A program made the translations under genes and the position numbers. From NCBI RefSeq assembly GCF_003259835.1, contig NZ_QLMI01000005.1, forward strand, positions 224,270 through 288,269: a stretch of DNA of 64,000 nt, written 5' to 3'. This document shows, one piece after another, positions 35,271 through 43,446 of the stretch (its first letter is position 1; every line of letters begins with the position of its first letter). Origin of the DNA: Flavobacterium aquaticum (lineage in GTDB: Bacteria; Bacteroidota; Bacteroidia; Flavobacteriales; Flavobacteriaceae). The notes under the pieces are model-generated. The model was not told the origin of the DNA, did not search any database, and worked only from the letters and a program-made list of their open reading frames with translations.

Positions 35271-36242
35271 ATGGCAACATCAGAAACACATACAAACGTG
35301 ATTGAAGGACATCCCATTCATACTTATTTCGTAGAAACCGATTTGATTCATCAATTATTAGAAGAATTAAATGTCATTAATCCAAAAGAAGAATTTCAGA
35401 AATTTTACAATGTATTTAATCATTTAGCAACTGTTGAACGACGCTTTGAACGAAAAGAAAATCAATTATTTCCGTTTTTAGAACAAAAAGGTTGGACAGG
35501 ACCATCTCGCAATATGTGGTCGTTTCACGATACGATTAGAGAAATGTTTCGCATTGTTAGAAAAAATTTGGAAGACCAAGATTTCACTTCAGCCAAATAC
35601 AATACCAATTTAATCTCTCAAAATTTATATCGTTTACTAGAAGTAGAAGAAAACGTGTTGTTTCCAAATGCTTTAGAAATGCTATCTGATGAAGATTGGA
35701 TTAAAATGAGAAAAGGAGAAGATGAAATAGGTTGGATGTTATCAGAAGCGCCACCAAAATTCCCAAAAGAATCCGAATACATTCATCCTTCTCAAGATAC
35801 AGAACGCAGAACCGATGTGGTTTTCAACGAAAATGCAGCGCATTACGATGAAGGCTTCATGACAATTGAACAAGTAAATCTACTTTTCAAAACCTTACCT
35901 ATCGATTTAACTTATGTTGATGAAAACGATAAAGTAATTTTCTACAATCGAGGTGAAGAACGCGTTTTTCCAAGAAGTGCCGGAATTATTGGTAGGGAAG
36001 TTCGTTTTTGTCATCCGCCTAAAAGTGTAGATACCGTTTTGCAAATTTTAGAAGCGTTTAGAAAAGGCGAGCAAAACGAAGCTTCTTTCTGGATTAACTA
36101 CAAAGAACGTCTGATTTACATTCGCTATTTCGCAGTTAGAGATACTCAAAAACGATATAAAGGCGTAATCGAAATGTCGCAAGATATTACCGATATCAAA
36201 CAAATTAATGGCGAAAAACGATTGTTGGAATGGAATAATTAA
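35271..36242 (+). CDS. DUF438/hemerythrin-like protein with PAS domain
   Basis: 323 residues. Residues about 10-140 form a helical HHE-like domain (EGHPIHTYFVETDLIHQLLE, LATVERRFERKENQLFPFLE, WSFHDTIREMFR, VEENVLFPNALEM). Residues about 200-310 form a PAS domain (LPIDLTYVDENDKVIFYNRG, FPRSAGIIGREVRFCHPPKS, RLIYIRYFAV). No output domain follows, so it may sense or bind NO or iron rather than signal by phosphorylation. Position inside the nor operon suggests a NO-related role. Confidence 0.85.
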   Translation: MATSETHTNVIEGHPIHTYFVETDLIHQLLEELNVINPKEEFQKFYNVFNHLATVERRFERKENQLFPFLEQKGWTGPSRNMWSFHDTIREMFRIVRKNLEDQDFTSAKYNTNLISQNLYRLLEVEENVLFPNALEMLSDEDWIKMRKGEDEIGWMLSEAPPKFPKESEYIHPSQDTERRTDVVFNENAAHYDEGFMTIEQVNLLFKTLPIDLTYVDENDKVIFYNRGEERVFPRSAGIIGREVRFCHPPKSVDTVLQILEAFRKGEQNEASFWINYKERLIYIRYFAVRDTQKRYKGVIEMSQDITDIKQINGEKRLLEWNN

Positions 36243-36253
36243 TAGAAAGAGTT

Positions 36254-36916
36254 ATGAGAATTATAGGTACTATTTTATTCAGCATTTTTATCATCTTTAT
36301 TTTTTCGTGTGAAACTGTTGAGCATCATCATGTTCCAAAAACCGCAAATGAAGCTTTGAAAGAATTGATGGAAGGAAATCAGCGTTATGTTAATAATGTA
36401 CCGATGCATAATGATTTTATTGATGAAGCACATCATTCAGAAAAAGACCAACATCCGCACACTTTTGTGTTGTCTTGTATCGATTCTCGTGTACCACCTG
36501 AAATTGTTTTTGATCAAGGAATTGGAAATTTATTTGTAGCTCGTGTAGCTGGAAATATTGAAGATCCAAACATTTTAGGAAGTATGGAATATGCTGTTAA
36601 AGTAAAAGGAACAAAATTGTTGGTGGTGTTAGGACATTCCAATTGTGGTGCGGTTCAAGGTGCAATTGATAATGTGAATTTGGGACATCTAACCCAGTTA
36701 ACCAATCAAATCAAAGTGGCATTTAGTCATCACAGAACGTATCCATTACCCGAGCATTTATCAAATGAAACAGGTCGATTGAACGTGCTATCCACCATAG
36801 ATCACATTCTCTCTTCAAGCAAAATTATTAGAGAGTTGGTCCATCAAAAGAAAATAAAAATAGTAGGAACATTTTACGATTTACACACAGGTAAAGTTGA
36901 ATTATTACAATCATGA
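36254..36916 (+). CDS. Lipoprotein beta-class carbonic anhydrase
   Basis: 220 residues. Beta carbonic anhydrase with zinc ligands in SCIDSRVPPE (Cys, Asp-Arg dyad) and GHSNCGAVQGA (His, Cys). The N-terminus is a lipoprotein signal (FIFSCETVEHHH), so the enzyme should face the periplasm. It interconverts CO2 and bicarbonate. Finding it between the PAS protein and norE-like gene is unusual. The next ORF overlaps by 4 bp, so it is embedded in the operon. Confidence 0.92.
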   Translation: MRIIGTILFSIFIIFIFSCETVEHHHVPKTANEALKELMEGNQRYVNNVPMHNDFIDEAHHSEKDQHPHTFVLSCIDSRVPPEIVFDQGIGNLFVARVAGNIEDPNILGSMEYAVKVKGTKLLVVLGHSNCGAVQGAIDNVNLGHLTQLTNQIKVAFSHHRTYPLPEHLSNETGRLNVLSTIDHILSSSKIIRELVHQKKIKIVGTFYDLHTGKVELLQS

Positions 36917-37482
36917 ACAATACAAAATCAATATATTATCCGCCTGGAGGCATTTTAATTTGGATTATCATTTATTTGGAACTCATCACATTCGGAATGG
37001 CAATTTTAGCATTAGCATATTACGGTTCGGAAGAGCGTGAATTGTTTCACAACAGTAGTCTAAAACTGAACAAAACAATTGGAATAATAAATACGATTCT
37101 GTTGTTAACCAGCGGCTTTTTTGTAGCCAAAGGGATTTACTTTTTTAAAGCCGCTAACATCAAAAAGACGTTGTTTTATTTCAATTGTGCAATGGTTGGA
37201 GGTCTTGGATTTTTAGTTTTAAAATCATTCGAATATTACGAAAAATTACAAGCCGGATTGCACATGGATTACAATTCTTTTTTTAGATTTTATTGGTTAT
37301 TAACGGGTTTTCATTTTATACATGTTTTGGTGGGATTAGTAATTTTATTAGTCATTACATTTTCCATCAAGAAAAAACAAACCGAAGCATCCTTTGAAGA
37401 CATCGAAGCAAGCGTCAGTTTTTGGCACATGTGCGATTTAATTTGGTTGCTTTTATTCCCAGTACTTTATTTACTTTTTTAA
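36913..37482 (+). CDS. norE: NorE-like cytochrome oxidase subunit III homologue
   Basis: 189 residues with about five transmembrane helices. COX3-type features: GGILIWIIIYLELITFGM, FYFNCAMVGGLGFLVLKSFEY, LLTGFHFIHVLVGLVILL and SFWHMCDLIWLLLFP. NorE proteins accompany NorCB and raise activity without being essential. Overlaps the carbonic anhydrase gene by 4 bp. Confidence 0.88.
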   Translation: MNNTKSIYYPPGGILIWIIIYLELITFGMAILALAYYGSEERELFHNSSLKLNKTIGIINTILLLTSGFFVAKGIYFFKAANIKKTLFYFNCAMVGGLGFLVLKSFEYYEKLQAGLHMDYNSFFRFYWLLTGFHFIHVLVGLVILLVITFSIKKKQTEASFEDIEASVSFWHMCDLIWLLLFPVLYLLF

Positions 37483-37492
37483 ATGTAAGATT

Positions 37493-37732
37493 ATGAAAGA
37501 TACGATTTCTTCTACGTTTATTTTGTTGTTGGCACTGACTATAATTGCTGCTTTTTTAGCATTAAATGTAAGTGCAGAAATTATGGCAACAACGGTTGTG
37601 ACTTTAGCTTTGATTAAGTTTTGGTTGGTAGCTTTTCAGTTTATGGAATTAAAAAAAGCGCATCCTTTTTGGAAATATTTGATATTAGGTTTTGGTGGTT
37701 TAATGGGAATTATTTTAGTGATTTTAGTTTAA
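37493..37732 (+). CDS. norF: NorF-like / cytochrome oxidase subunit IV family membrane protein
   Basis: 79 residues, three hydrophobic helices (FILLLALTIIAAFLALNV; TTVVTLALIKFWLVAFQF; YLILGFGGLMGIILVILV) with the COX4-like motif KFWLVAFQFMELKKAHP. Last gene of the nor operon. Small partner of the NorE-like protein. Confidence 0.82.
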   Translation: MKDTISSTFILLLALTIIAAFLALNVSAEIMATTVVTLALIKFWLVAFQFMELKKAHPFWKYLILGFGGLMGIILVILV

Positions 37733-37752
37733 ATTCTTCTAATTTTCAAAGC

Positions 37753-37766
37753 ATGATAATAATCAT
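37753..37766 (+). promoter_or_regulatory. Crp/Fnr-type operator of the 37854 gene
   Basis: ATGAT-AATA-ATCAT, 29.5 bp from the -7-like TTTATTTG (37789-37796). A half site AAGGAT (37779-37784) of the second motif follows. Confidence 0.7.
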
Positions 37767-37853
37767 ATATTAATCTGAAGGATTGTATTTTATTTGTCAC
37801 TATTTATTTTGGTAAGAGATAAATCGAACACAAAAATTAACCAAGAAAACAAT

Positions 37854-39644
37854 ATGACTTTACAAAAAAACGTACACACTTTTCACATTCCTGTTATGGG
37901 ATTGGCTTTCACTATTGATAGTCCGGTGCGAGTGGCACAATACGGAATTGATTCTGTAATCTCTATCATGGATGATGATTTGATTGAAAAAATGACCGCT
38001 TTTTATGCCGAAAAATTCAAACAACCTTATGAAGAAATCTCACAAAAAGTTGAAGATTTTAGGGCCAAAAGAATTACCAATTATTTGAATTTACTCGATA
38101 CAGTTGTCACTCAAAAATTCGAAAGTTTCAAATCAGAATTGATTGAAAAAAGAACGCAATTAGAAGATTTTATCTCCATTTTGCCAACAACTTCCGAATT
38201 GAAAATCAAATTAGAGCATTTAATTGATTCAGGAAAAACCAATATGATGGAATTGAAAGCAATCTTAGACCATCATTTTGCACCAGGTAGTATTGATGTG
38301 AACATCATGACAAAAATTGATAAAGATAATTTTAGTGATGACGAACAATTACCTGTAATTTATAACGATGCCCATGCTGCTTTACGTGGTTTTGTAAACA
38401 GTACCACAAATTCATCCGTAGTTTTTTCTGCTGGAATGAATCCAAGATTGTATAGTTACATGGAAACTTTTGATGCTTTTTATCCAAATACAAACGGACA
38501 ATTTCATAAGAAAATTATTTTGAAAGTAAGTGATTTCCGTTCGGCGATGATTCAAGGAAATTTTCTAGCTAAGAAAGGACTTTGGGTTTCCGAATATCGA
38601 ATCGAATCAGGTTTAAATTGTGGAGGTCACGCTTTTGCTACTGATGGTTTTTTATTAGGCCCAATTTTAGAAGAATTCAAAAAGAAAAAAGAAGAATTAA
38701 TTCAATCAGCCTATTCACTATTTACAAATGCTTTAGCATCAAAAAATAAAATAGTTCCAAACGAACCACCTGTTTTAAAAATCACAGTACAAGGAGGCGT
38801 TGGAACAGCAGAAGAACATAAGTTTTTATTAGACCATTATCAAGTGGATGCTGTGGGTTGGGGTTCACCATTTCTTCTAGTTCCAGAAGCTACTTCAGTT
38901 GATGCGGAAACTAGAAAATTATTAGCCGATGCTAAAGAAAAAGATTTGTATTTGAGTAACATTTCACCTTTAGGAGTTCCTTTCAACACAATTAAAGGAA
39001 TGACAAATGATTTCTTTAAAAGCCAACGCATTGCTTCAGGAAAAGCAGGAAGTTCTTGTCCAAAGAAATATTTAGCTTTAAGTAAAGAATACAAAAAAGA
39101 AGGCACTTGTACCGCTTCAAAAAAACATCAAGACAAGAAATTGGAAGAGTTAGAAGCAAAACGTGATGTCATTTCGTTCGAAACTTACACGAAAGAATAC
39201 AATTCAATCACAGAAAAATCATGTTTGTGTGTGGGATTAGCAAATGCAAGTCATATCGAATTAGGAATTCCAATCAAAGGTCAAGCGCAAGGTGTTGTGG
39301 TTTGTCCTGGTCCAAACATGGCTTATTTTTCTAGAGAATTTTCATTAAAAGAGATGATTCAGCACATTTACGGCAAGAAAGAAATCGAAAATCATACCGA
39401 TAGACCTAATATGTTTGTAAAAGAATTAGGCTTGTATGTTTCGTATTTGACTAACCAAATAAATGAAGCTTTCGAGATAACTCCACAACAAATCAAAAAA
39501 TGGGAAACTTTTAAAGCAAATCTTTTAAATGGAATAGACTATTATAAATCAATTTTTCAAGAAAAGAATTCAAAAATTCAAAATGATATTTTACAATTGG
39601 AATTACAATTAAACAAATTAGAATTTAATACAATTTCTGTTTAA
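37854..39644 (+). CDS. Uncharacterised 596-residue denitrification-linked protein (TIM-barrel oxidoreductase-like)
   Basis: Start at the ATG at 37854: an upstream in-frame TTG at 37794 overlaps the promoter and is rejected. Cytoplasmic, no signal peptide. Residues about 30-130 are helical. The centre reads like a flavin-dependent TIM barrel (NCGGHAFATDGF, ITVQGGVGTAEEHKFLLDHY, AVGWGSPFLLVPEA, SNISPLGVPFNTIKG). The last third has Cys motifs GSSCPKKY, EGTCTA, KSCLCVG and VVVCPG, able to bind a metal or Fe-S cluster. It has its own Crp/Fnr box, so it belongs to the regulon. No function is known to me; dehydrogenase or nitronate-monooxygenase-like chemistry is a guess. Confidence 0.8.
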   Translation: MTLQKNVHTFHIPVMGLAFTIDSPVRVAQYGIDSVISIMDDDLIEKMTAFYAEKFKQPYEEISQKVEDFRAKRITNYLNLLDTVVTQKFESFKSELIEKRTQLEDFISILPTTSELKIKLEHLIDSGKTNMMELKAILDHHFAPGSIDVNIMTKIDKDNFSDDEQLPVIYNDAHAALRGFVNSTTNSSVVFSAGMNPRLYSYMETFDAFYPNTNGQFHKKIILKVSDFRSAMIQGNFLAKKGLWVSEYRIESGLNCGGHAFATDGFLLGPILEEFKKKKEELIQSAYSLFTNALASKNKIVPNEPPVLKITVQGGVGTAEEHKFLLDHYQVDAVGWGSPFLLVPEATSVDAETRKLLADAKEKDLYLSNISPLGVPFNTIKGMTNDFFKSQRIASGKAGSSCPKKYLALSKEYKKEGTCTASKKHQDKKLEELEAKRDVISFETYTKEYNSITEKSCLCVGLANASHIELGIPIKGQAQGVVVCPGPNMAYFSREFSLKEMIQHIYGKKEIENHTDRPNMFVKELGLYVSYLTNQINEAFEITPQQIKKWETFKANLLNGIDYYKSIFQEKNSKIQNDILQLELQLNKLEFNTISV

Positions 39645-39697
39645 AATATAATTACTTAATACTGAGGGTTATTTAATTTTTATAAGTAGGTTTTTGC

Positions 39698-39736
39698 AAA
39701 AGGCTGTTTCCAAAAAATGGAAACAGCCTTTTTTGT
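39698..39736 (+). terminator. Strong Rho-independent terminator
   Basis: Stem AAAAGGCTGTTTCC / GGAAACAGCCTTTT with loop AAAAAAT, followed by T. Separates the 37854 gene from the nos promoter. Confidence 0.85.
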
Positions 39737-39754
39737 TCAACAATTGTTAATAAT

Positions 39755-39772
39755 AAAGATAAAAATATCCTT
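39755..39772 (+). promoter_or_regulatory. Candidate Rrf2-type operator upstream of the nos genes
   Basis: AAAGAT-AAAAAT-ATCCTT. 17 of 18 bases match the site before nadA read on the minus strand. It lies just upstream of the Crp/Fnr box. Confidence 0.5.
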
Positions 39773-39776
39773 TTTT

Positions 39777-39790
39777 ATGATTGTAATCAT
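39777..39790 (+). promoter_or_regulatory. Crp/Fnr-type operator of the cytochrome c-nosZ genes
   Basis: ATGAT-TGTA-ATCAT, centre 29.5 bp before GAAATTTG (39813-39820), a near match to the -7 consensus. Confidence 0.72.
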
Positions 39791-39847
39791 ACTTTTAAAG
39801 CACTCAATTTCAGAAATTTGTAGTAATAATTTTAATATTAAAATATC

Positions 39848-40330
39848 ATGAACAAATCAATTTTACTTGTTTTATCTCTTGCTGTAGCTGTAGCATGCGG
39901 TAAAAAAGAAGCATCTGCCGAGGATAATTATCAACCTGCTGAAGGTGAAGCAACAACAGAAGCAGCCGCTGATCCGGCTTCGTATGATCCAAAACGTGGC
40001 GAAGGAAAATACGACACTGTTGAATTAGGCGCAACATTAGACCAAGCAATGGCTTCTAAAGGGGAAGAAGTTGCTGGTGTAAAATGTACATCATGTCATA
40101 AAATGACTGATGAAAAATTAGTGGGTCCAGGTTGGAAAGGCGTAACTGAAAGAAGAACACCTCAATGGATTATGAACTTTATAACTAATCCAGATCCTAT
40201 GATTGACAAAGATCCTGAAGTGCAAGCACAATTGGAAATTTGTTTGGTTCGTATGCCTAATCAAGGTATTTCAGACGATGAAGCTAGAGGAATTCTAGAG
40301 TATATGCGTAAAAATGACGGTGTAAAATAA
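39848..40330 (+). CDS. Lipoprotein cytochrome c of the nos cluster
   Basis: 160 residues. Lipobox VAVACGKKE, an acidic/Ala-rich linker (residues about 20-45), then a class I cytochrome c with GVKCTSCHKM (CxxCH) and axial Met in VRMPNQGI. Monohaem lipoprotein cytochromes precede nosZ in other Bacteroidota and are likely electron donors to it. First gene after the nos promoter; nosZ starts 61 bp on. Confidence 0.9.
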   Translation: MNKSILLVLSLAVAVACGKKEASAEDNYQPAEGEATTEAAADPASYDPKRGEGKYDTVELGATLDQAMASKGEEVAGVKCTSCHKMTDEKLVGPGWKGVTERRTPQWIMNFITNPDPMIDKDPEVQAQLEICLVRMPNQGISDDEARGILEYMRKNDGVK

Positions 40331-40391
40331 ACGTAAAAAGGTATTGTGTTAAGTGAAAGTAATGCGATACCTTAATTTAACTACATATATC

Positions 40392-42371
40392 ATGAAAAAT
40401 AAATTTGTACAGGCAATTTTAGTAATTGCCTTGGGAAGTGCGTTTGTGACTTCTTGTAAGCCAAAAAGCTCAGGAGATGCTGTAAGTGGCGACGCTGCTG
40501 AGAAAGCGTATGTTGCACCAGGAAAATACGATGAGTTTTACAATTTCGTTTCAGGTGGTTTTAGTGGACAATTAAGTGTTTATGGATTACCAAGCGGACG
40601 TTTATTCAGAGTTATTCCTGTATTTTCGGTTGACCCAGAAAAAGGTTGGGGATACAGCGAAGAAACAAAACCAATGTTAAACACTTCTCACGGATTTGTG
40701 CCTTGGGACGATTTACACCACACCGAAATGTCTCAAACTAACGGTGAAGTTGATGGTCGTTGGGTTTTTGGGAATGCTAACAATACCCCACGTATTGCTA
40801 GAATTGATTTAAAAACATTTAAAACGGCTGAAATTATCGAGCTTCCAAACAGTGGAGGTAATCACTCTTCTCCATTCATTACAGAAAATACAGAATATGT
40901 GGTAGCGGGTACTCGTTTTAGTGTTCCTGCCGATTATTCTAATGGAGACGTTCCAATCAATACTTATAAAGAAAATTACAAAGGACATATCAGTTTTGTA
41001 AGTGTTGATAAAAAATCGGGAGAAATGGATTTGGCTTTCCAAATTGTAACTCCAGGTGTAAATTTTGACCTTTCGCATGCTGGTAAAGGAAAATCTCACG
41101 GATGGTTCTTTTTCTCTTGCTACAATACAGAACAAGCCAACACATTGTTAGAAGTAAATGCTTCTCAAAAAGATAAAGACTTTATCATGGCTGTGAACTG
41201 GAAAAAAGCAGAAGAGTACATCAAAGCAGGAAAAGGTAAAAAACAGAAAGTGAAATATGCGCACAACACTTGGGATGAGCATACACACTCTGCTAAATCT
41301 GTTATGAAAGATGAAGTATTGGTTTTAGATGCTTCTGAATTAAAAGATATTTGTTATATGATTCCTTGTCCAAAATCACCTCACGGTTGTGACGTTGACC
41401 CAACAGGAGAATTCATCGTAGGTTCTGGTAAATTAGCAGCTTTAATTCCTGTATTTAGTTTTGATAAATTACAAGCAGCTATAAAAGGGAAAAAATTTGA
41501 AGGCGACTATGGAGGAATTCCAGTTGTGAAATACGAAGCAGCTTTACATGGTGAAGTTCAAAAACCAGGTTTAGGTCCATTACACACTGAATTTGACGGA
41601 AAAGGAAATGCTTATACGACTTTCTTCGTTTCTTCTGAAGTAGTGAAATGGGATATCAAAACCTTAAAAGTATTAGACCGCGTTGCAACTTATTATTCAG
41701 TAGGTCACTTATGTATTCCTGGTGGAGATAGTAAAAAACCATTTGGAAAATACTTAGTAGCGTACAACAAAATTACAAAAGACCGTTATTTACCAACAGG
41801 TCCAGAGTTAGCGCAATCAGCACAAATATTTGATATTAGTGGCGATAAAATGAAACTAATTTTAGATTTCCCAACTATCGGAGAACCGCATTATGCACAA
41901 GCAGCTCCAGCAGATTTAATTCGAAACAATGGGCAGTTGAAATTCTATAAATTAGAAGATAATAAACATCCATACGCTGCAAAAGGTGAAAAAGAAGCGA
42001 AAGTGGTTAGAGAAGGAAACAAAGTGCATGTGTACATGACATCTATCCGATCTCACTTTGCTCCTGATAATATTGAAGGTGTTTTCCTTGGTGATGAAGT
42101 ATATTTCCACGTAACCAACTTAGAACAAGATTGGGATGTACCTCACGGATTTGCTGTGAAAGGTGCTAACAATGGTGAATTATTAATTATGCCAGGAGAA
42201 ACTACTACATTAAAATGGATTCCAGATAGAGTAGGAACGTTCCCATTCTACTGTACCGACTTCTGTAGTGCATTACACCAAGAAATGCAAGGATACATTA
42301 GAGTATCTCCAAAAGGTTCAAATGTTCCATTACAATTTAGTTTAGGAACAAACGTACCAGCAACAAAATAA
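40392..42371 (+). CDS. nosZ: Nitrous-oxide reductase (clade II type)
   Basis: 659 residues from the ATG at 40392; an earlier in-frame start at 40353 lies outside the signal peptide and is rejected. The Sec-type lipoprotein-like signal (AFVTSCKPK) replaces the Tat signal of clade I. CuZ His residues lie in DDLHHTE, GGNHSSPF, DLSHAGKG, DEHTHS, KSPHGCD and GPLHTEF. The CuA cupredoxin domain ends with CTDFCSALHQEM (Cys621, Cys625, His629, Met632). It reduces N2O to N2 in the periplasm, the last step of denitrification. Confidence 0.97.
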   Translation: MKNKFVQAILVIALGSAFVTSCKPKSSGDAVSGDAAEKAYVAPGKYDEFYNFVSGGFSGQLSVYGLPSGRLFRVIPVFSVDPEKGWGYSEETKPMLNTSHGFVPWDDLHHTEMSQTNGEVDGRWVFGNANNTPRIARIDLKTFKTAEIIELPNSGGNHSSPFITENTEYVVAGTRFSVPADYSNGDVPINTYKENYKGHISFVSVDKKSGEMDLAFQIVTPGVNFDLSHAGKGKSHGWFFFSCYNTEQANTLLEVNASQKDKDFIMAVNWKKAEEYIKAGKGKKQKVKYAHNTWDEHTHSAKSVMKDEVLVLDASELKDICYMIPCPKSPHGCDVDPTGEFIVGSGKLAALIPVFSFDKLQAAIKGKKFEGDYGGIPVVKYEAALHGEVQKPGLGPLHTEFDGKGNAYTTFFVSSEVVKWDIKTLKVLDRVATYYSVGHLCIPGGDSKKPFGKYLVAYNKITKDRYLPTGPELAQSAQIFDISGDKMKLILDFPTIGEPHYAQAAPADLIRNNGQLKFYKLEDNKHPYAAKGEKEAKVVREGNKVHVYMTSIRSHFAPDNIEGVFLGDEVYFHVTNLEQDWDVPHGFAVKGANNGELLIMPGETTTLKWIPDRVGTFPFYCTDFCSALHQEMQGYIRVSPKGSNVPLQFSLGTNVPATK

Positions 42372-42380
42372 ATTTTTAAC

Positions 42381-42412
42381 AAAAGGGACAAAGTAACTTT
42401 TGTCCCTTTTTT
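42381..42412 (+). terminator. Hairpin between nosZ and downstream nos genes
   Basis: Stem AAAAGGGACAAA / TTTGTCCCTTTT followed by T. In a same-direction operon it may set a lower level for the maturation genes than for nosZ. Confidence 0.7.
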
Positions 42413-42424
42413 AAACTCAATTGT

Positions 42425-43018
42425 ATGGAAACTACAAAACTTGCTTTAGTTTCAAAAATCTTTTTATTTATTATCGCAGGATTGTTTATAGGTTCTTTAT
42501 TTGTTCCTATGTGGCAAATCGATTTAGATGCGCCTCAATATCCTGAAGGTTTGGTGCTAAAATTACATGCTAATAAAATTGGTGGCGATGTAGAAATCAT
42601 TAACGGTTTAAATCACTACATCGGAATGGCAACTTTACATACCGAGAATTTTATCGAATTTAAAATTTTGCCTTACATCATTGGTGCTTTCGCTTTGATT
42701 TCTTTAGCTTTAATTTTTATCAATAACAGAAAATTCGTACTAGCTTTTTTCGGAACCTTTATACTTTTCGTTATCTTAGCAGGAGTAGATTTTTACCGAT
42801 GGAATTACGAATACGGACACAATTTAGATCCAAATGCCGCAATTAAAGTTCCTGGAATGGCCTATCAACCACCGTTAATTGGATACAAACAATTATTGAA
42901 TTTTGGAGCCTATTCAGTTCCAGATATTGGAGGATGGTTTTTAATTGCAGCTGGTGCAATGTTATTTTACATTGTATTTAGAGAATTCAATTTATTCAAA
43001 AGAAAACAAACTATTTAG
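42425..43018 (+). CDS. Membrane protein of the clade II nos cluster
   Basis: 197 residues with four transmembrane helices (LFIIAGLFIGSLFVPMWQI; LPYIIGAFALISLALIF; FVLAFFGTFILFVILAGVDF; GWFLIAAGAMLFYIVF). A periplasmic loop carries HANKIGGDVEIINGLNHYIG and a second holds Tyr/Pro-rich PGMAYQPPLIGYKQLLNFGA. It sits between nosZ and nosL, as a membrane ORF does in other non-proteobacterial nos clusters. Electron transfer or assembly for NosZ is likely, but the mechanism is unknown. Confidence 0.82.
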   Translation: METTKLALVSKIFLFIIAGLFIGSLFVPMWQIDLDAPQYPEGLVLKLHANKIGGDVEIINGLNHYIGMATLHTENFIEFKILPYIIGAFALISLALIFINNRKFVLAFFGTFILFVILAGVDFYRWNYEYGHNLDPNAAIKVPGMAYQPPLIGYKQLLNFGAYSVPDIGGWFLIAAGAMLFYIVFREFNLFKRKQTI

Positions 43019-43020
43019 TT

Positions 43021-43446
43021 ATGAAGAAGATTGTACTTTTATTTTCGTCGCTTTTTATTATTTCTTGCGTTTCTAATGAACCAAAACCTATCAAATTAAA
43101 TGTAGATACTTGCGAGTTTTGCAAGATGACCATTTCAAACGGAAAATTTGGTGCCGAATTATTGACCAAAAAAGGTCGCTACTACAAGTTTGATGATTTG
43201 TCTTGCATGTTGTTATACGCAAAAGAAAATACGAATGTGCAAGTACAATCTTTCTTTGTTAACGATTATGCAAAAGACAATACTTTAATTCCAGCCGAGC
43301 AATGTTTTTACTTGCGTGGAGGTTCTATAAATTCTCCTATGCGAGGTAATTTTGCAGCGTTTGCATCTGATAAAGACCAAGACAATTTTCAAAAACAACT
43401 TAATGCCAAAACGTTAACTTGGGAACAAGTTTTCACAATGTATTAA
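43021..43446 (+). CDS. nosL: NosL copper-binding lipoprotein
   Basis: 141 residues with lipobox LFIISCVSN. The NosL motif CEFCKMTISNGKFGAELL binds Cu(I), and YYKFDDLSCML follows. NosL delivers copper to apo-NosZ. The stop overlaps the nosD start (TAATG). Confidence 0.95.
   Translation: MKKIVLLFSSLFIISCVSNEPKPIKLNVDTCEFCKMTISNGKFGAELLTKKGRYYKFDDLSCMLLYAKENTNVQVQSFFVNDYAKDNTLIPAEQCFYLRGGSINSPMRGNFAAFASDKDQDNFQKQLNAKTLTWEQVFTMY

Noticed and set aside
37794..37853. TTG start giving 20 extra residues on the 596-residue protein
   Set aside because: The TTG lies inside the promoter -7 region, so it would not be in the transcript. The ATG at 37854 begins a sensible N-terminus.
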